The notes under the pieces were generated by a model, which did no database searches, was not told the DNA's origin, and saw nothing but the letters and a program-made list of their open reading frames with translations. From NCBI GenBank assembly GCA_030628785.1, contig DAOVQI010000145.1, positions 1-7,766 on the forward strand: a stretch of 7,766 bases of DNA, given 5' to 3'. This DNA is from Bacteroidota bacterium. Lineage in GTDB: Bacteria > Bacteroidota > Bacteroidia > Bacteroidales > VadinHA17. Each line of letters starts with the position of its first letter. The stretch's first letter is position 1. This document shows positions 1-7,200 of the stretch, in pieces. The position numbers and the translations under genes are program-made.

Positions 1-152
1 ACCATAAATGGTTGGGCTATGGAATGATAATTACTTCATTTCCAATTGAAATCAACCAAATAAACCCCGAAAGGGTTCTGCCAAAGGCATACCTTCGGTA
101 CAATCATTTCGTGAACAAAGTGAACGGAATGTCTCATGAGCAGGTTACGATG

Positions 153-176
153 CTGTCGGATGTTTCCATCCGACAG
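153..176. repeat. Perfect hairpin, 10-bp stem, GAAA loop on minus strand
   Basis: The left arm CTGTCGGATG (153-162) and right arm CATCCGACAG (167-176) are perfect reverse complements around a 4-nt loop TTTC. On the minus strand the loop reads GAAA, a GNRA-type tetraloop. It is an inverted relative of the hairpin at 215-238. No T-run follows, so it is not a standard terminator. Confidence 0.75.
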
Positions 177-214
177 TTAATGATATGGCAAGATTTTAAT
201 TACTCCAGCATTCA

Positions 215-238
215 ATGTCAGGTGGAAACACCTGACAT
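215..238. repeat. Perfect hairpin, 10-bp stem, GAAA loop on plus strand
   Basis: The left arm ATGTCAGGTG (215-224) and right arm CACCTGACAT (229-238) are perfect reverse complements around GAAA. Compared with the minus-strand reading of 153-176, three stem positions differ and each is matched by a compensating change in the other arm. The two form an inverted pair 38 nt apart. It sits 4 bp before the repeat end at 243-262. Confidence 0.75.
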
Positions 239-242
239 CATG

Positions 243-262
243 TAATATCGAACTCACATTAA
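243..262 (+). repeat. Third copy of the 20-bp element end
   Basis: The core ATATCGAACTCACATTAA (245-262) matches the right terminal repeat at 4189-4208 in the same orientation; over 20 bp there are two mismatches. It contains the stop codon (259-261, minus strand) of the response-regulator gene and abuts the stop of the doubtful + frame (243-245). It probably marks the right end of an element whose body lies to the left, mostly outside the window. Confidence 0.65.
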
Positions 263-1629
263 TTATTAATCCTGTAGTTCTTTATCTTCGATATCAAACC
301 AACTCTTGAAATACCCAGTATTTCCGCAGCTTTTGTTTTGTTATTATTTGTATATGCCAAAACTTTCTTAATATGTTCCTTTTCAATATCCTGAAGTGAT
401 GATGGAGCATATTCTCCATTGATCTCATCTGTCAGGTTGTAATTTTCCAATATATAACAAGGCAGGGATTTTTTCCTTAACTCACTGCCTGACTCAACTA
501 TCATGGAACTGTTAATAATATTTTGCAACTCCCGGACATTTCCCGGAAAGGGATAATTCTTAAAAAAAGTAAGGAGCGAATTTGATATTTTTTTTATGTT
601 CTTCTTATATTTTTTATTGAACATTTTCAGGAAATAATAAGCTAAAAACTCGATATCACCTGGTCTTTCCCTTAATGAAGATAGATGGATTGAATTAATA
701 TTTAATCTGAAAAACAGGTCTTTTCTGAAGTTGCCCTTCTTGATCTCTTCAAATAAATTTTTATTGGTAGCGGCAATTATTCTTACATCACCCTTAATAT
801 GTTTGGTTGAACCCAGTCGATAAAATTCTTCTTCTTGTAAAAACCGCAAGAGTTTTACCTGAATCGGTAAAGAAAGTTCTCCAATTTCATCTAAAAACAA
901 GCTTCCTCCGTTCGCCTCCTCAATAAACCCTTTTTTATCCGTGTCTGCCCCGGTAAATGCCCCCTTTGCATGACCAAAGAATTCAGAGGAAAACAATTCA
1001 TTTGCAAAAGCCCCGGCATTAATGGGAATAAATTTATTATCTCTCCTGGAACTGATTTTATGTATGGCTTCTGCAATTAATTCCTTCCCTGTACCGCTTT
1101 CCCCCCAGATAATAATACTATCATCGGTTATGGCATATTTTTCTACCAGGTGAAAAGTTTTCAACATTTCCTCATCCTGGGTTATGATTTTGCTAAAAGC
1201 CTCTTTATGCTTTAAGGTATCCAGGGAGAATTGTTTCGATGTGTCCGTACGGGGTTTTCTTAGCTCGATTTCATAAGCTGCTGAATCCAGAATATCCAAA
1301 AGCTTTTTTTCATCCAATGGTTTCAGCAAATAATCATAAGTTCCTAATTTCATTGCGGATATAGCAAGATCAACATCAGCAACTCCCGTTAATACTACCG
1401 TGGTTAGGTTAATTTGATTATCCTTAATGTATTTCAGGACATCCAGTCCGGTAACATTTGGCATATCCATGTCGAGGAGTAAGATATCAAAATCCTTGTT
1501 TTCGATAAGTTCAGAAGCCCTGGTACTATCCAACAAGGTATCAACCTGAAATTTTCCGGTCTTTAATAAGAATATTCTCAAATAATTCAGAACAGCCTTA
1601 TTATCATCAATAACAAGAATTTTAGTCAT
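259..1629 (-). CDS. NtrC-family sigma-54-dependent response regulator
   Basis: This 456-residue protein has the standard length and order of an NtrC-type enhancer-binding activator. The receiver domain (about 1-120) shows the acidic pair D8/D9, phospho-acceptor D53 in LLDMDMP, T81 and K103. The AAA+ domain (about 145-380) carries Walker A GESGTGKE (176-183), the sigma-54-contacting loop GAFTGA (223-228), Walker B GGSLFLDEIG (241-250), and arginine-finger candidates R302 and R308 in FRKDLFFRL. A Fis-type helix-turn-helix follows (about 412-452, core NKTKAAEILGISR). The intact GAFTGA implies ATP-driven opening of RpoN promoters after phosphorylation. The partner is almost certainly the kinase encoded 3 bp upstream; such spacing indicates co-transcription, probably with coupled translation. 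The ATG at 1629 begins directly with the receiver's first strand (TKILVIDDN), so the start is secure although no Shine-Dalgarno is visible. Target genes cannot be read from the sequence; the adjacent redox operon is an inference. The last recognition helix (VGLISKIK) departs from the usual TLxRKLK pattern. Confidence 0.96.
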   Translation of the reverse strand: MTKILVIDDNKAVLNYLRIFLLKTGKFQVDTLLDSTRASELIENKDFDILLLDMDMPNVTGLDVLKYIKDNQINLTTVVLTGVADVDLAISAMKLGTYDYLLKPLDEKKLLDILDSAAYEIELRKPRTDTSKQFSLDTLKHKEAFSKIITQDEEMLKTFHLVEKYAITDDSIIIWGESGTGKELIAEAIHKISSRRDNKFIPINAGAFANELFSSEFFGHAKGAFTGADTDKKGFIEEANGGSLFLDEIGELSLPIQVKLLRFLQEEEFYRLGSTKHIKGDVRIIAATNKNLFEEIKKGNFRKDLFFRLNINSIHLSSLRERPGDIEFLAYYFLKMFNKKYKKNIKKISNSLLTFFKNYPFPGNVRELQNIINSSMIVESGSELRKKSLPCYILENYNLTDEINGEYAPSSLQDIEKEHIKKVLAYTNNNKTKAAEILGISRVGLISKIKNYRINN

Positions 1630-1632
1630 TGT

Positions 1633-3504
1633 TCAATCTATTGCAGCAGGTATTTTAATTGTAAAAGTTGTTCCGGAACCCGGCTTTGTATCCACCTCTA
1701 TATCAGCATTATGTTCTTTTATTATACCATAAGTAATCGAAAGTCCTAATCCCGTACCGCCCTGATTCTTTTTAGTTGTAAAGAAAGGGTCAAAAATACA
1801 GTTTTTAATGTTTTTATCCATTCCTACACCATTATCGCTGATTTTCAAGCAAATTTGTTTTAAGGGAGCCTCAAATTTCGTTACGATCTCTATCTTGCCG
1901 TTGTCATGATCTATAGCCTCAGCAGCATTGATAACCAAGTTAATGATGACTTGTTCAAATTTTTGAATATTCCCAATAAAGATTGGTAATTCACGGTGGA
2001 GATTGAGCCTCACTTTTGCATATCGTTTTATTTCATTTTGAACCAATCGTAAACTATCAATGATGATTTGATTCAAATCAACCTTTTCCGTCAATAAGCC
2101 TTCATCTTTTCTGGCATAATTCCTTAGATCTTCAACAAGTTTTTTCATTCGGTTGGCCCCGTCCTCTATATCTACAAGTAAAACTGGTATATTCTCTCTG
2201 AAGATATTATAATCAAGTTGTGCAATTTTAAAATTTTTATCCTTTTCTGCATTGGTATCCAGAATAGGCATTATATCCTCAAAAGCTTCCTTAATGATTT
2301 TTATATTCCCGAGGATAAAAGTGGTTGGATTGTTAACTTCATGAGCAATACCTGTAACCAATTTTCCTAACGATGCTAATTTGTATGATTGTAAAAGCTG
2401 AAATTCCATTTCCTTTTCCTTTGTTGTATCCCTGCATACTTCCAGTACACTTTCCACTTTTCCATTATTTTTTATCGGATACGAATGCAACATATAATTT
2501 TTATCCAGGTTTTTTCTTTCCAATGAGGCGTTATTGCCATTTTTAAACGCTCGTAATGCCGGACAATCTTTACAAATATCCTCTGTATGAAAGACCTTTT
2601 TGTAACATTTCCCTGAATCCCCAATTTCTTTTTTATTTGAGATTATTATATTGAAATCAGGATCGATAACAAAAATGATATCCTCAATGGCGTTCAGAAA
2701 AATCCTTAATTGTTCTCTCCTTCTGTTACATTCCTCCGTTAATCTGATTAAGGATTTGTTTTTGACTAACAATTTTTTTCTTTGGTTCTCACAAGAAACT
2801 GATTTTTCAATTCTTTCGAGTGCCCTGGAAATTTTCCCTGACACCTCTTTTAACAATTTTTCTTCCTCTTCTGAAAACTGAACCTGTTTGTGACAACTTA
2901 TACTAATACTTCCTCTTTTGCTTTTGTTTAAAACGATGTTTTCCCTTAATACATTTTTTGGCTTTCCGTCCTTATGATCTCGATTTTCATAAACCGCACC
3001 ATCCAGTTCAAATCGAACTGAGGTAAATGTAGGAAATTGAAATCCTTGTATCAAAGGCTGAATCAAATTATTTATTGCCTCATCCAGAGCTTTCGATCTT
3101 TCTAATTCATGACTGATGTTATATAAACATTCCAGTTCCTTAACTCTCTCTTTCAAATCGTGCTCAATCTTGCTGAGTTGAATTACCTTTTCACCCGTCG
3201 ACAGGACGACAATAGACTTGTCATCGAAATTAGCGGGAAACAGAAAAAAATCTTTCTTTAATGTTTCAAACTGTATGGAAAGAAATTTTTTATTTTTTCG
3301 GACTTCATCGATGGAATCACCCAAAGATCTATGATTATTTTTAGTGAAAATTTTAGCATCCGGAATTCCATCGAGGGTTATACCGGACTTATTCAATTTT
3401 TCCTTAATCCTTACCCCGGCAATAATAATATTATTATTCTTGCCGAAAAGTATCATGTTATTTAATAACTCAGGTACTAAAGTAAATTTTGTTTCATCAA
3501 TCAT
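1633..3504 (-). CDS. Cytosolic sensor histidine kinase with GAF-like and Cys-containing PAS domains
   Basis: This 623-residue kinase has no obvious membrane segment or signal peptide, so it should sense an intracellular cue. Residues 1-105 form an unrecognised N-terminal domain. A helical linker (about 112-140, KERVKELECLYNISHELE) leads into a GAF-like domain (to about 232), and a second coiled stretch (235-268) leads into a PAS domain (about 268-365). That PAS carries C300, C311 and C314 in GKCYKKVFHTEDICKDCP, a motif seen in PAS sensors of anaerobes that could bind metal or Fe-S or act as a thiol switch. The transmitter is complete: phospho-acceptor H388 in GIAHEVNNP, N-box NLVINAAEA (522-530), G1 DNGVGMD (557-563), F-box FDPFF (571-575) and G2 GGTGLGLS (582-589). 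The HEVNNP H-box resembles the NtrB/AtoS/ZraS type, which pairs with NtrC regulators like the one downstream. ATG 3504 is the only visible start; the frame stays open upstream without another ATG. The ligand is unknown. Confidence 0.95.
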   Translation of the reverse strand: MIDETKFTLVPELLNNMILFGKNNNIIIAGVRIKEKLNKSGITLDGIPDAKIFTKNNHRSLGDSIDEVRKNKKFLSIQFETLKKDFFLFPANFDDKSIVVLSTGEKVIQLSKIEHDLKERVKELECLYNISHELERSKALDEAINNLIQPLIQGFQFPTFTSVRFELDGAVYENRDHKDGKPKNVLRENIVLNKSKRGSISISCHKQVQFSEEEEKLLKEVSGKISRALERIEKSVSCENQRKKLLVKNKSLIRLTEECNRRREQLRIFLNAIEDIIFVIDPDFNIIISNKKEIGDSGKCYKKVFHTEDICKDCPALRAFKNGNNASLERKNLDKNYMLHSYPIKNNGKVESVLEVCRDTTKEKEMEFQLLQSYKLASLGKLVTGIAHEVNNPTTFILGNIKIIKEAFEDIMPILDTNAEKDKNFKIAQLDYNIFRENIPVLLVDIEDGANRMKKLVEDLRNYARKDEGLLTEKVDLNQIIIDSLRLVQNEIKRYAKVRLNLHRELPIFIGNIQKFEQVIINLVINAAEAIDHDNGKIEIVTKFEAPLKQICLKISDNGVGMDKNIKNCIFDPFFTTKKNQGGTGLGLSITYGIIKEHNADIEVDTKPGSGTTFTIKIPAAID

Positions 3505-3579
3505 AATAACGTATCGGAATTTAAGATTATCTATTGGTATACAGTAAATTATGTAATCAGCATAGACCTTTTCGTATTA

Positions 3580-3597
3580 AAGGCTAAGGCTAAGGCT
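3580..3597. repeat. Three tandem copies of AAGGCT
   Basis: Three perfect head-to-tail copies of a 6-bp unit lie about 75-95 bp upstream of the kinase ATG. Because it is outside the coding frame, a change in copy number would alter promoter or leader spacing rather than reading frame. Confidence 0.7.
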
Positions 3598-3653
3598 CGA
3601 AACACTAATTTTTCAAATTTTAGTAGTTTCATTTGAATAGCATTAAACTTTTT

Positions 3654-3670
3654 AATTCACTCTGTGAATT
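3654..3670. repeat. Short hairpin just outside the inverted-repeat element
   Basis: AATTCAC (3654-3660) and GTGAATT (3664-3670) are perfect reverse complements around TCT. It lies 7 bp outside the left end of the element at 3678. It could be an operator-like dyad or a weak structure in the leader; there is no T-run suggesting a terminator. Confidence 0.45.
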
Positions 3671-3677
3671 TACTAAG

Positions 3678-3697
3678 TTAACGTGAGTTCGATATAA
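3678..3697 (-). repeat. Left terminal inverted repeat
   Basis: The sequence TTAACGTGAGTTCGATAT continues with AA to make 20 bp that are the exact reverse complement of 4189-4208. Outside it the flanks (CTAAG on this side, GTTAT on the other) do not match, so the repeat boundary is sharp. Confidence 0.8.
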
Positions 3698-3826
3698 GCC
3701 TGACTCTTATAATTTATTAATTATCAGCATAGTGTCCTATTAAATTTTTCAGACTCAATCAAAACCATTAATTATCTGACATTTATAGAAATATTTCATA
3801 ACTTGAGGTTCTTATTTCAATATTTA

Positions 3827-3905
3827 CCCTGAAAGGGTAATACATATCAGCCTGGGGCAACGCCCCAGGACAAAATTTACCAAATCCATACTCACCCTGA
3901 AAGGG
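3827..3905 (+). repeat. Three-hairpin module, copy 1
   Basis: The module is CCCT-GAA-AGGG (3827-3837), a 13-nt spacer, CCTGGGGC-AAC-GCCCCAGG (3851-3869, 8-bp stem), a 25-nt spacer, and CCCT-GAA-AGGG (3895-3905). The outer stems extend further: TACCCT/AGGGTA at the first and TCACCCT/AGGGTGA at the third. The 11-13-19-25-11 spacing is reproduced exactly in the inverted copy at 4033-4111. It resembles palindromic intergenic units I associate with Bacteroidota; I cannot name a characterised function. Confidence 0.75.
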
Positions 3906-4032
3906 TGAAACATTATGTTTGATTTATTACAATCTTTAAATGTTCAGACAAATTTCTAATGAATAGAGCAATCTCTTATAAATATTGTATGTACATCTTT
4001 AGTCTCATGGAACAATGAAAAGTTCTGTTGCA

Positions 4033-4111
4033 GGCTTTCAGCCTGCTTCTGTTTATGTAACCATGCATCCTGGGGCGTTGCCCCAGGCTTTGTTATTTCA
4101 GCCTTTCAGGC
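4033..4111 (-). repeat. Three-hairpin module, copy 2 (inverted)
   Basis: Read on the minus strand, this 79-nt module has hairpins at 4111-4101 (GCCT-GAA-AGGC), 4087-4069 (identical to the central hairpin of copy 1) and 4043-4033 (GGCT-GAA-AGCC), with the same 13- and 25-nt spacers. The central stem is identical in both copies. The outer stems differ in sequence but keep pairing and the GAA loop, while the spacers have largely diverged. Confidence 0.75.
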
Positions 4112-4188
4112 TGTTTTATTATTTCAAAGAATCGTAATTCTCTTTGCATGAAAAATCTTTAAAATATTTTCCCGGACAATAATGATTA

Positions 4189-4208
4189 TTATATCGAACT
4201 CACGTTAA
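4189..4208 (+). repeat. Right terminal inverted repeat, overlapping a stop codon
   Basis: TT followed by ATATCGAACTCACGTTAA is the exact reverse complement of 3678-3697. The final TTAA (4205-4208) provides the TAA stop of the large redox gene (4205-4207, minus strand). Confidence 0.8.
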
Positions 4209-7200
4209 GTTATTTTATTCTTTATTTTTGATCTGTAATAATTTTCCGAATAGAGTATAGTCTCATTTCCGGCACTGTATGTAATGATATCCGTATCATA
4301 TATTGCAAAACTAGCTTCCCCATTCTGAGTAACAACAGATTGACCCGAAAAGTCTTTCCCCCAGAAATCATTTGGCTTTACATCAGCATAATACCTGTTA
4401 ATTTCCCTTATTTCATTAAATATATCCAAATTTGAATTATAATTGAAATTTCCGCCGATTTTTTTTGCCAGGTTTGTTATAATTCTCCAGTTCTCTAACG
4501 TTCCTTTGTCATTAAATACCCTGATCGCTTCCTGGACCCTTCGATCACAACTGGTATAAGTTCCATCTTGCTCGATGTATGCCGATGCTGGTAACACTAC
4601 ATCTGCCTTTGCAGCTGTTTCCGTATTGAACATATCCTGAACCATTAGGAAATCAAGGTTATCAAAATATTTTATATTATCCGGAATTGCAAGCGGATCC
4701 TCACCAAATATTAAAATTGCCTTTATCTGATTCCTGATTATCCTTTCTGCTATATTGACAGGGGTAAATATTTCTTCCATGTTTACTCCCCATTCCTTGC
4801 CAATACTCCTTATCCTTTGAATTTCATGAAATTTAACATACCCCGGCAAATATTCAGGAGTAACTCCCATGTCCAGCAAACCCGTAGAATTTGAATAATC
4901 CCTTAGAATAATTATGCCATTGTGCTTTTTATTTATCCGGTTTGTCAATAGAAGGAAATTACCGATTGCCTTCAGATCATTTAATGACTTTTCCCGTCTG
5001 GAATCGATATTATAAATAAAAATAATGTTTGAAGCAGGGTTCTTTACCATATCTACCAATTGTATATATCTTTCCTGACTTAACCCTGTCAGGGTAGAGA
5101 CTATATCCGCGTTGTACGCCGATACCATTTCTTTCAGTTCCGGGAAGTTTTTTATTTTGGACCCAAAGGATAAATCGTCATTTTCAATAATCTCTTTCAA
5201 AATACCATTCAATAAAACAGTGTTTGTTCCCTTCTTTGAATCTACCCATAAATCAGAGAATCTTGCCGGATTCAATTCTGATGAATTAACATAGATAAAT
5301 GCTGCACCCTTCTTTTGAGCAGCCTTTATTTTAAGTTCCATTATCATATTGTCATCCGTCAGATTGGCATTTACAGCAAGAATGATGTCTGCCCCTGAAA
5401 GATCATCCATTGTTGTGGTTGAAACGGTTATACCAAGAGATTCATCAAGGCAATTCAATTCAGAATCACGGAAAAGGTTAGTAAAGCTCGAAATATGATT
5501 TGATTTAAGCCCAACCCTCGTAAATTTTTGAAGCAGATATAATTCTTCATTGGATAATTTCGGAGAACCGAAAACAGCAATTGAACCTGGTCCGTATTGT
5601 TTAATAATACGGTTTACCTTTTCCGCTGTATAATCGATTGCCTCTTCAATCCCTGTCTCCTTCCGGATACCGTTTTTTCTTATTACCGGTTTGATTATTC
5701 TGTTCCCGTCAAGAAGATATCGATGACCAAACCGGCCTTTAACGCATAGATATCCATTATTATGCGAATTTCTGATACTTGTGGTACTGTTTGATACAAA
5801 AAAATAATTATCCCTGATTACTTTATAATTTATCCTGCAACCGATTGAGCAGAAATTACATATCGACTCGTAATTCTCTTTTTTATATTGACCCAACGGC
5901 TTAAAGGGAAATTTTTCTGCCATTGCTCCGGTTGGACATGTATCGATACAATTTCCACAAGATATGCAATTGGTTTCCAGGAGGGCTTTTTCCATGGCAG
6001 GTTTAACAATAGCTCTAAATCCCCGGTAAAGGAACCCAATCGCTGAAACTTTTAATATTTCCGAACAGGTTCTGACACAACGGCCACAATTTATGCATTT
6101 ATTTGGGTCCAGAACAATAAACGGATGCCGGTCATCAATCTTGTATTTTCTTGTTTCTCCGGAATATTGTGATATATCTATGTTAAAGTCATCTGCAAGT
6201 TTTCTCAATGTGCAATCATAAAATTCAGAACAGCCACATTCCATACATCTCTTTGTTTCAAGCATTAACTGGTTTTCTGAGAAACCCAGTTCTACTTCCT
6301 CAAAGTTATTTTTCCTTTTTGAGACCGGAAGTTCCGGCATTTTTTCTTTGCCGACCTTTTTAATATGATCAAATTCATATTGGGATATTTCTCCCAGTTT
6401 ATGTTTGAAACTTAAAAATTTCCCTTTCTTCTTTTTTACAGCGCCTGTTCTTAAAAATTCATCGATTGAATATGCTGCAATCTTCCCCTGGGCAATTGAA
6501 TTGATGGCAGTTAAAGGACCCGTAACAACATCACCTCCGGCAAATACACCAGGAATGGAAGTTTGCAAAGTGTCCTGATCTACCACAATGGTTCCCCACT
6601 TTTCCAGTTTACAGTCTTTGTCCTTATCGATAAATGATGTGTCCACCTGTTGACCAATTGCTGCTATCAAATAATCACAGTTGAGAATAAACTCGGAACC
6701 CGGTATTGGAACAGGCCTTGCCCTTTCTCCAGGCTCCGCTTCTTCCAGTTTCATTTTAATACATTCAACTCCGGTCAACCGGCCTTCTTTTTCAATGATA
6801 GATACTGGATTTGAAAGGAAAAGTATCTCAATTCCTTCTTTTCCAGCAGCCTCAACTTCATCAGGGTGTGCAGGCATCTCCTTTATTGATCTTCGGTAAA
6901 CAATAATTACTTTACTAACCCCCATCCTGAGGGAAGTCCTTGCACAATCAAGTGCAGTATTTCCACCTCCCACAACAATTACCGTACCTTTAAGTTTTGG
7001 CATTTTGTTGTTTTGTTTTTCCCTTAAAAAGTCGATACCTTTAATGATCCCATCTATCCTGTCTTCGCCATCCAGCCTCATACCGGTCGCTTTATGAGCT
7101 CCAACAGCCAGAAATACTGATTCATATCCCTTGTTTTTCAAATCGTCAATTGAAAAATCCTTTCCTAATTCCATTCCTGTTTTAACATCAATTCCCAGAT

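Larger units (their letters stand above)
1..244 (+). other. Palindrome-rich region with a doubtful open frame
   Basis: A + strand frame is open from the left edge (first codons CAT AAA TGG) to TAA at 243-245; its only internal start near the edge is TTG at 12. I do not recognise the translation, which has no domain motif. Two perfect 10-bp-stem hairpins (153-176 and 215-238) and several short palindromes (AACCC/GGGTT around 62-76, TGCC/GGCA near 80-90, TACC/GGTA near 91-101) lie inside it. The two hairpins differ from each other by paired, stem-preserving changes, which fits a structured DNA or RNA element better than a protein. I therefore read it as the right end of a repeat or mobile element extending beyond the window. 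Alternatively it could be the C-terminus of an unknown gene. In another frame an upstream gene could end at TGA 25-27 (last residues INGWAME), but too little is visible to decide. Confidence 0.45.
3505..3677. other. Upstream region of the kinase gene
   Basis: No gene is visible here. On the minus strand it should contain the promoter and leader of the kinase-regulator pair, unless these are still transcribed from the redox operon through the inserted element. I find no clear Bacteroidota -7 (TAnnTTTG) or sigma-54 (-24 GG / -12 GC) match. It holds a triple hexamer repeat (3580-3597) and a short hairpin (3654-3670). Confidence 0.5.
3678..4208. mobile_element. MITE-like 531-bp element with 20-bp inverted ends
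   Basis: The segment begins and ends with perfect 20-bp inverted repeats (3678-3697 and 4189-4208) and encodes no recognisable protein. TTAA occurs at both extremes (3678-3681 and 4205-4208); it is either part of the repeat or a TTAA target-site duplication. The interior contains two copies of a three-hairpin module in opposite orientation (3827-3905 and 4033-4111). Small size, inverted ends, no transposase and a third related end at 243-262 fit a non-autonomous element mobilised in trans. A chromosomal REP/BIME-like repeat cluster is the alternative. It lies between the stop of the redox gene and the kinase leader, and its right end overlaps that stop codon. Confidence 0.6.

Noticed and set aside
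12..245. 77-codon + frame from a TTG as a small protein gene
   Set aside because: It is open to the window edge, starts only at TTG, has no recognisable motif and is crossed by two perfect hairpins with compensatory differences. It is listed as a palindrome-rich region instead.
891..1076. Minus-strand frame inside the regulator gene
   Set aside because: It lies out of frame within the AAA+ domain coding sequence, whose motifs are intact. It is a shadow of the real gene.
2651..2881. Plus-strand frame antisense to the kinase
   Set aside because: It is fully antisense to the well-conserved kinase coding region and has no family features. The same applies to + frames at 3344-3547, 5112-5294, 6681-6899 and 7131-7316, and to the minus frame at 5830-6039.
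3505..3677. Sigma-54 promoter for the kinase-regulator pair
   Set aside because: No GG-N10-GC match with reasonable -24/-12 context could be found on the minus strand.
3556..3732. 10-bp direct repeat ATCAGCATAG at 3556-3565 and 3723-3732
   Set aside because: One copy is outside and one inside the element at unrelated positions. It is not at the borders, so it is not a target duplication, and it is short enough to be chance.
3827..4111. Repeated units as a CRISPR array
   Set aside because: There are only two modules, in opposite orientation, with diverged spacers and no run of direct repeats.
4099..4120. Hairpin followed by TTTTATT as a rho-independent terminator
   Set aside because: The T-rich tract is on the + strand, where no gene precedes it; the stem is one of the repeated module hairpins and only 6 bp long.
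4178..4190. Dyad AATAAT-G-ATTATT near the element's right end
   Set aside because: A 1-nt centre and pure A/T arms make it likely by chance in this AT-rich stretch.
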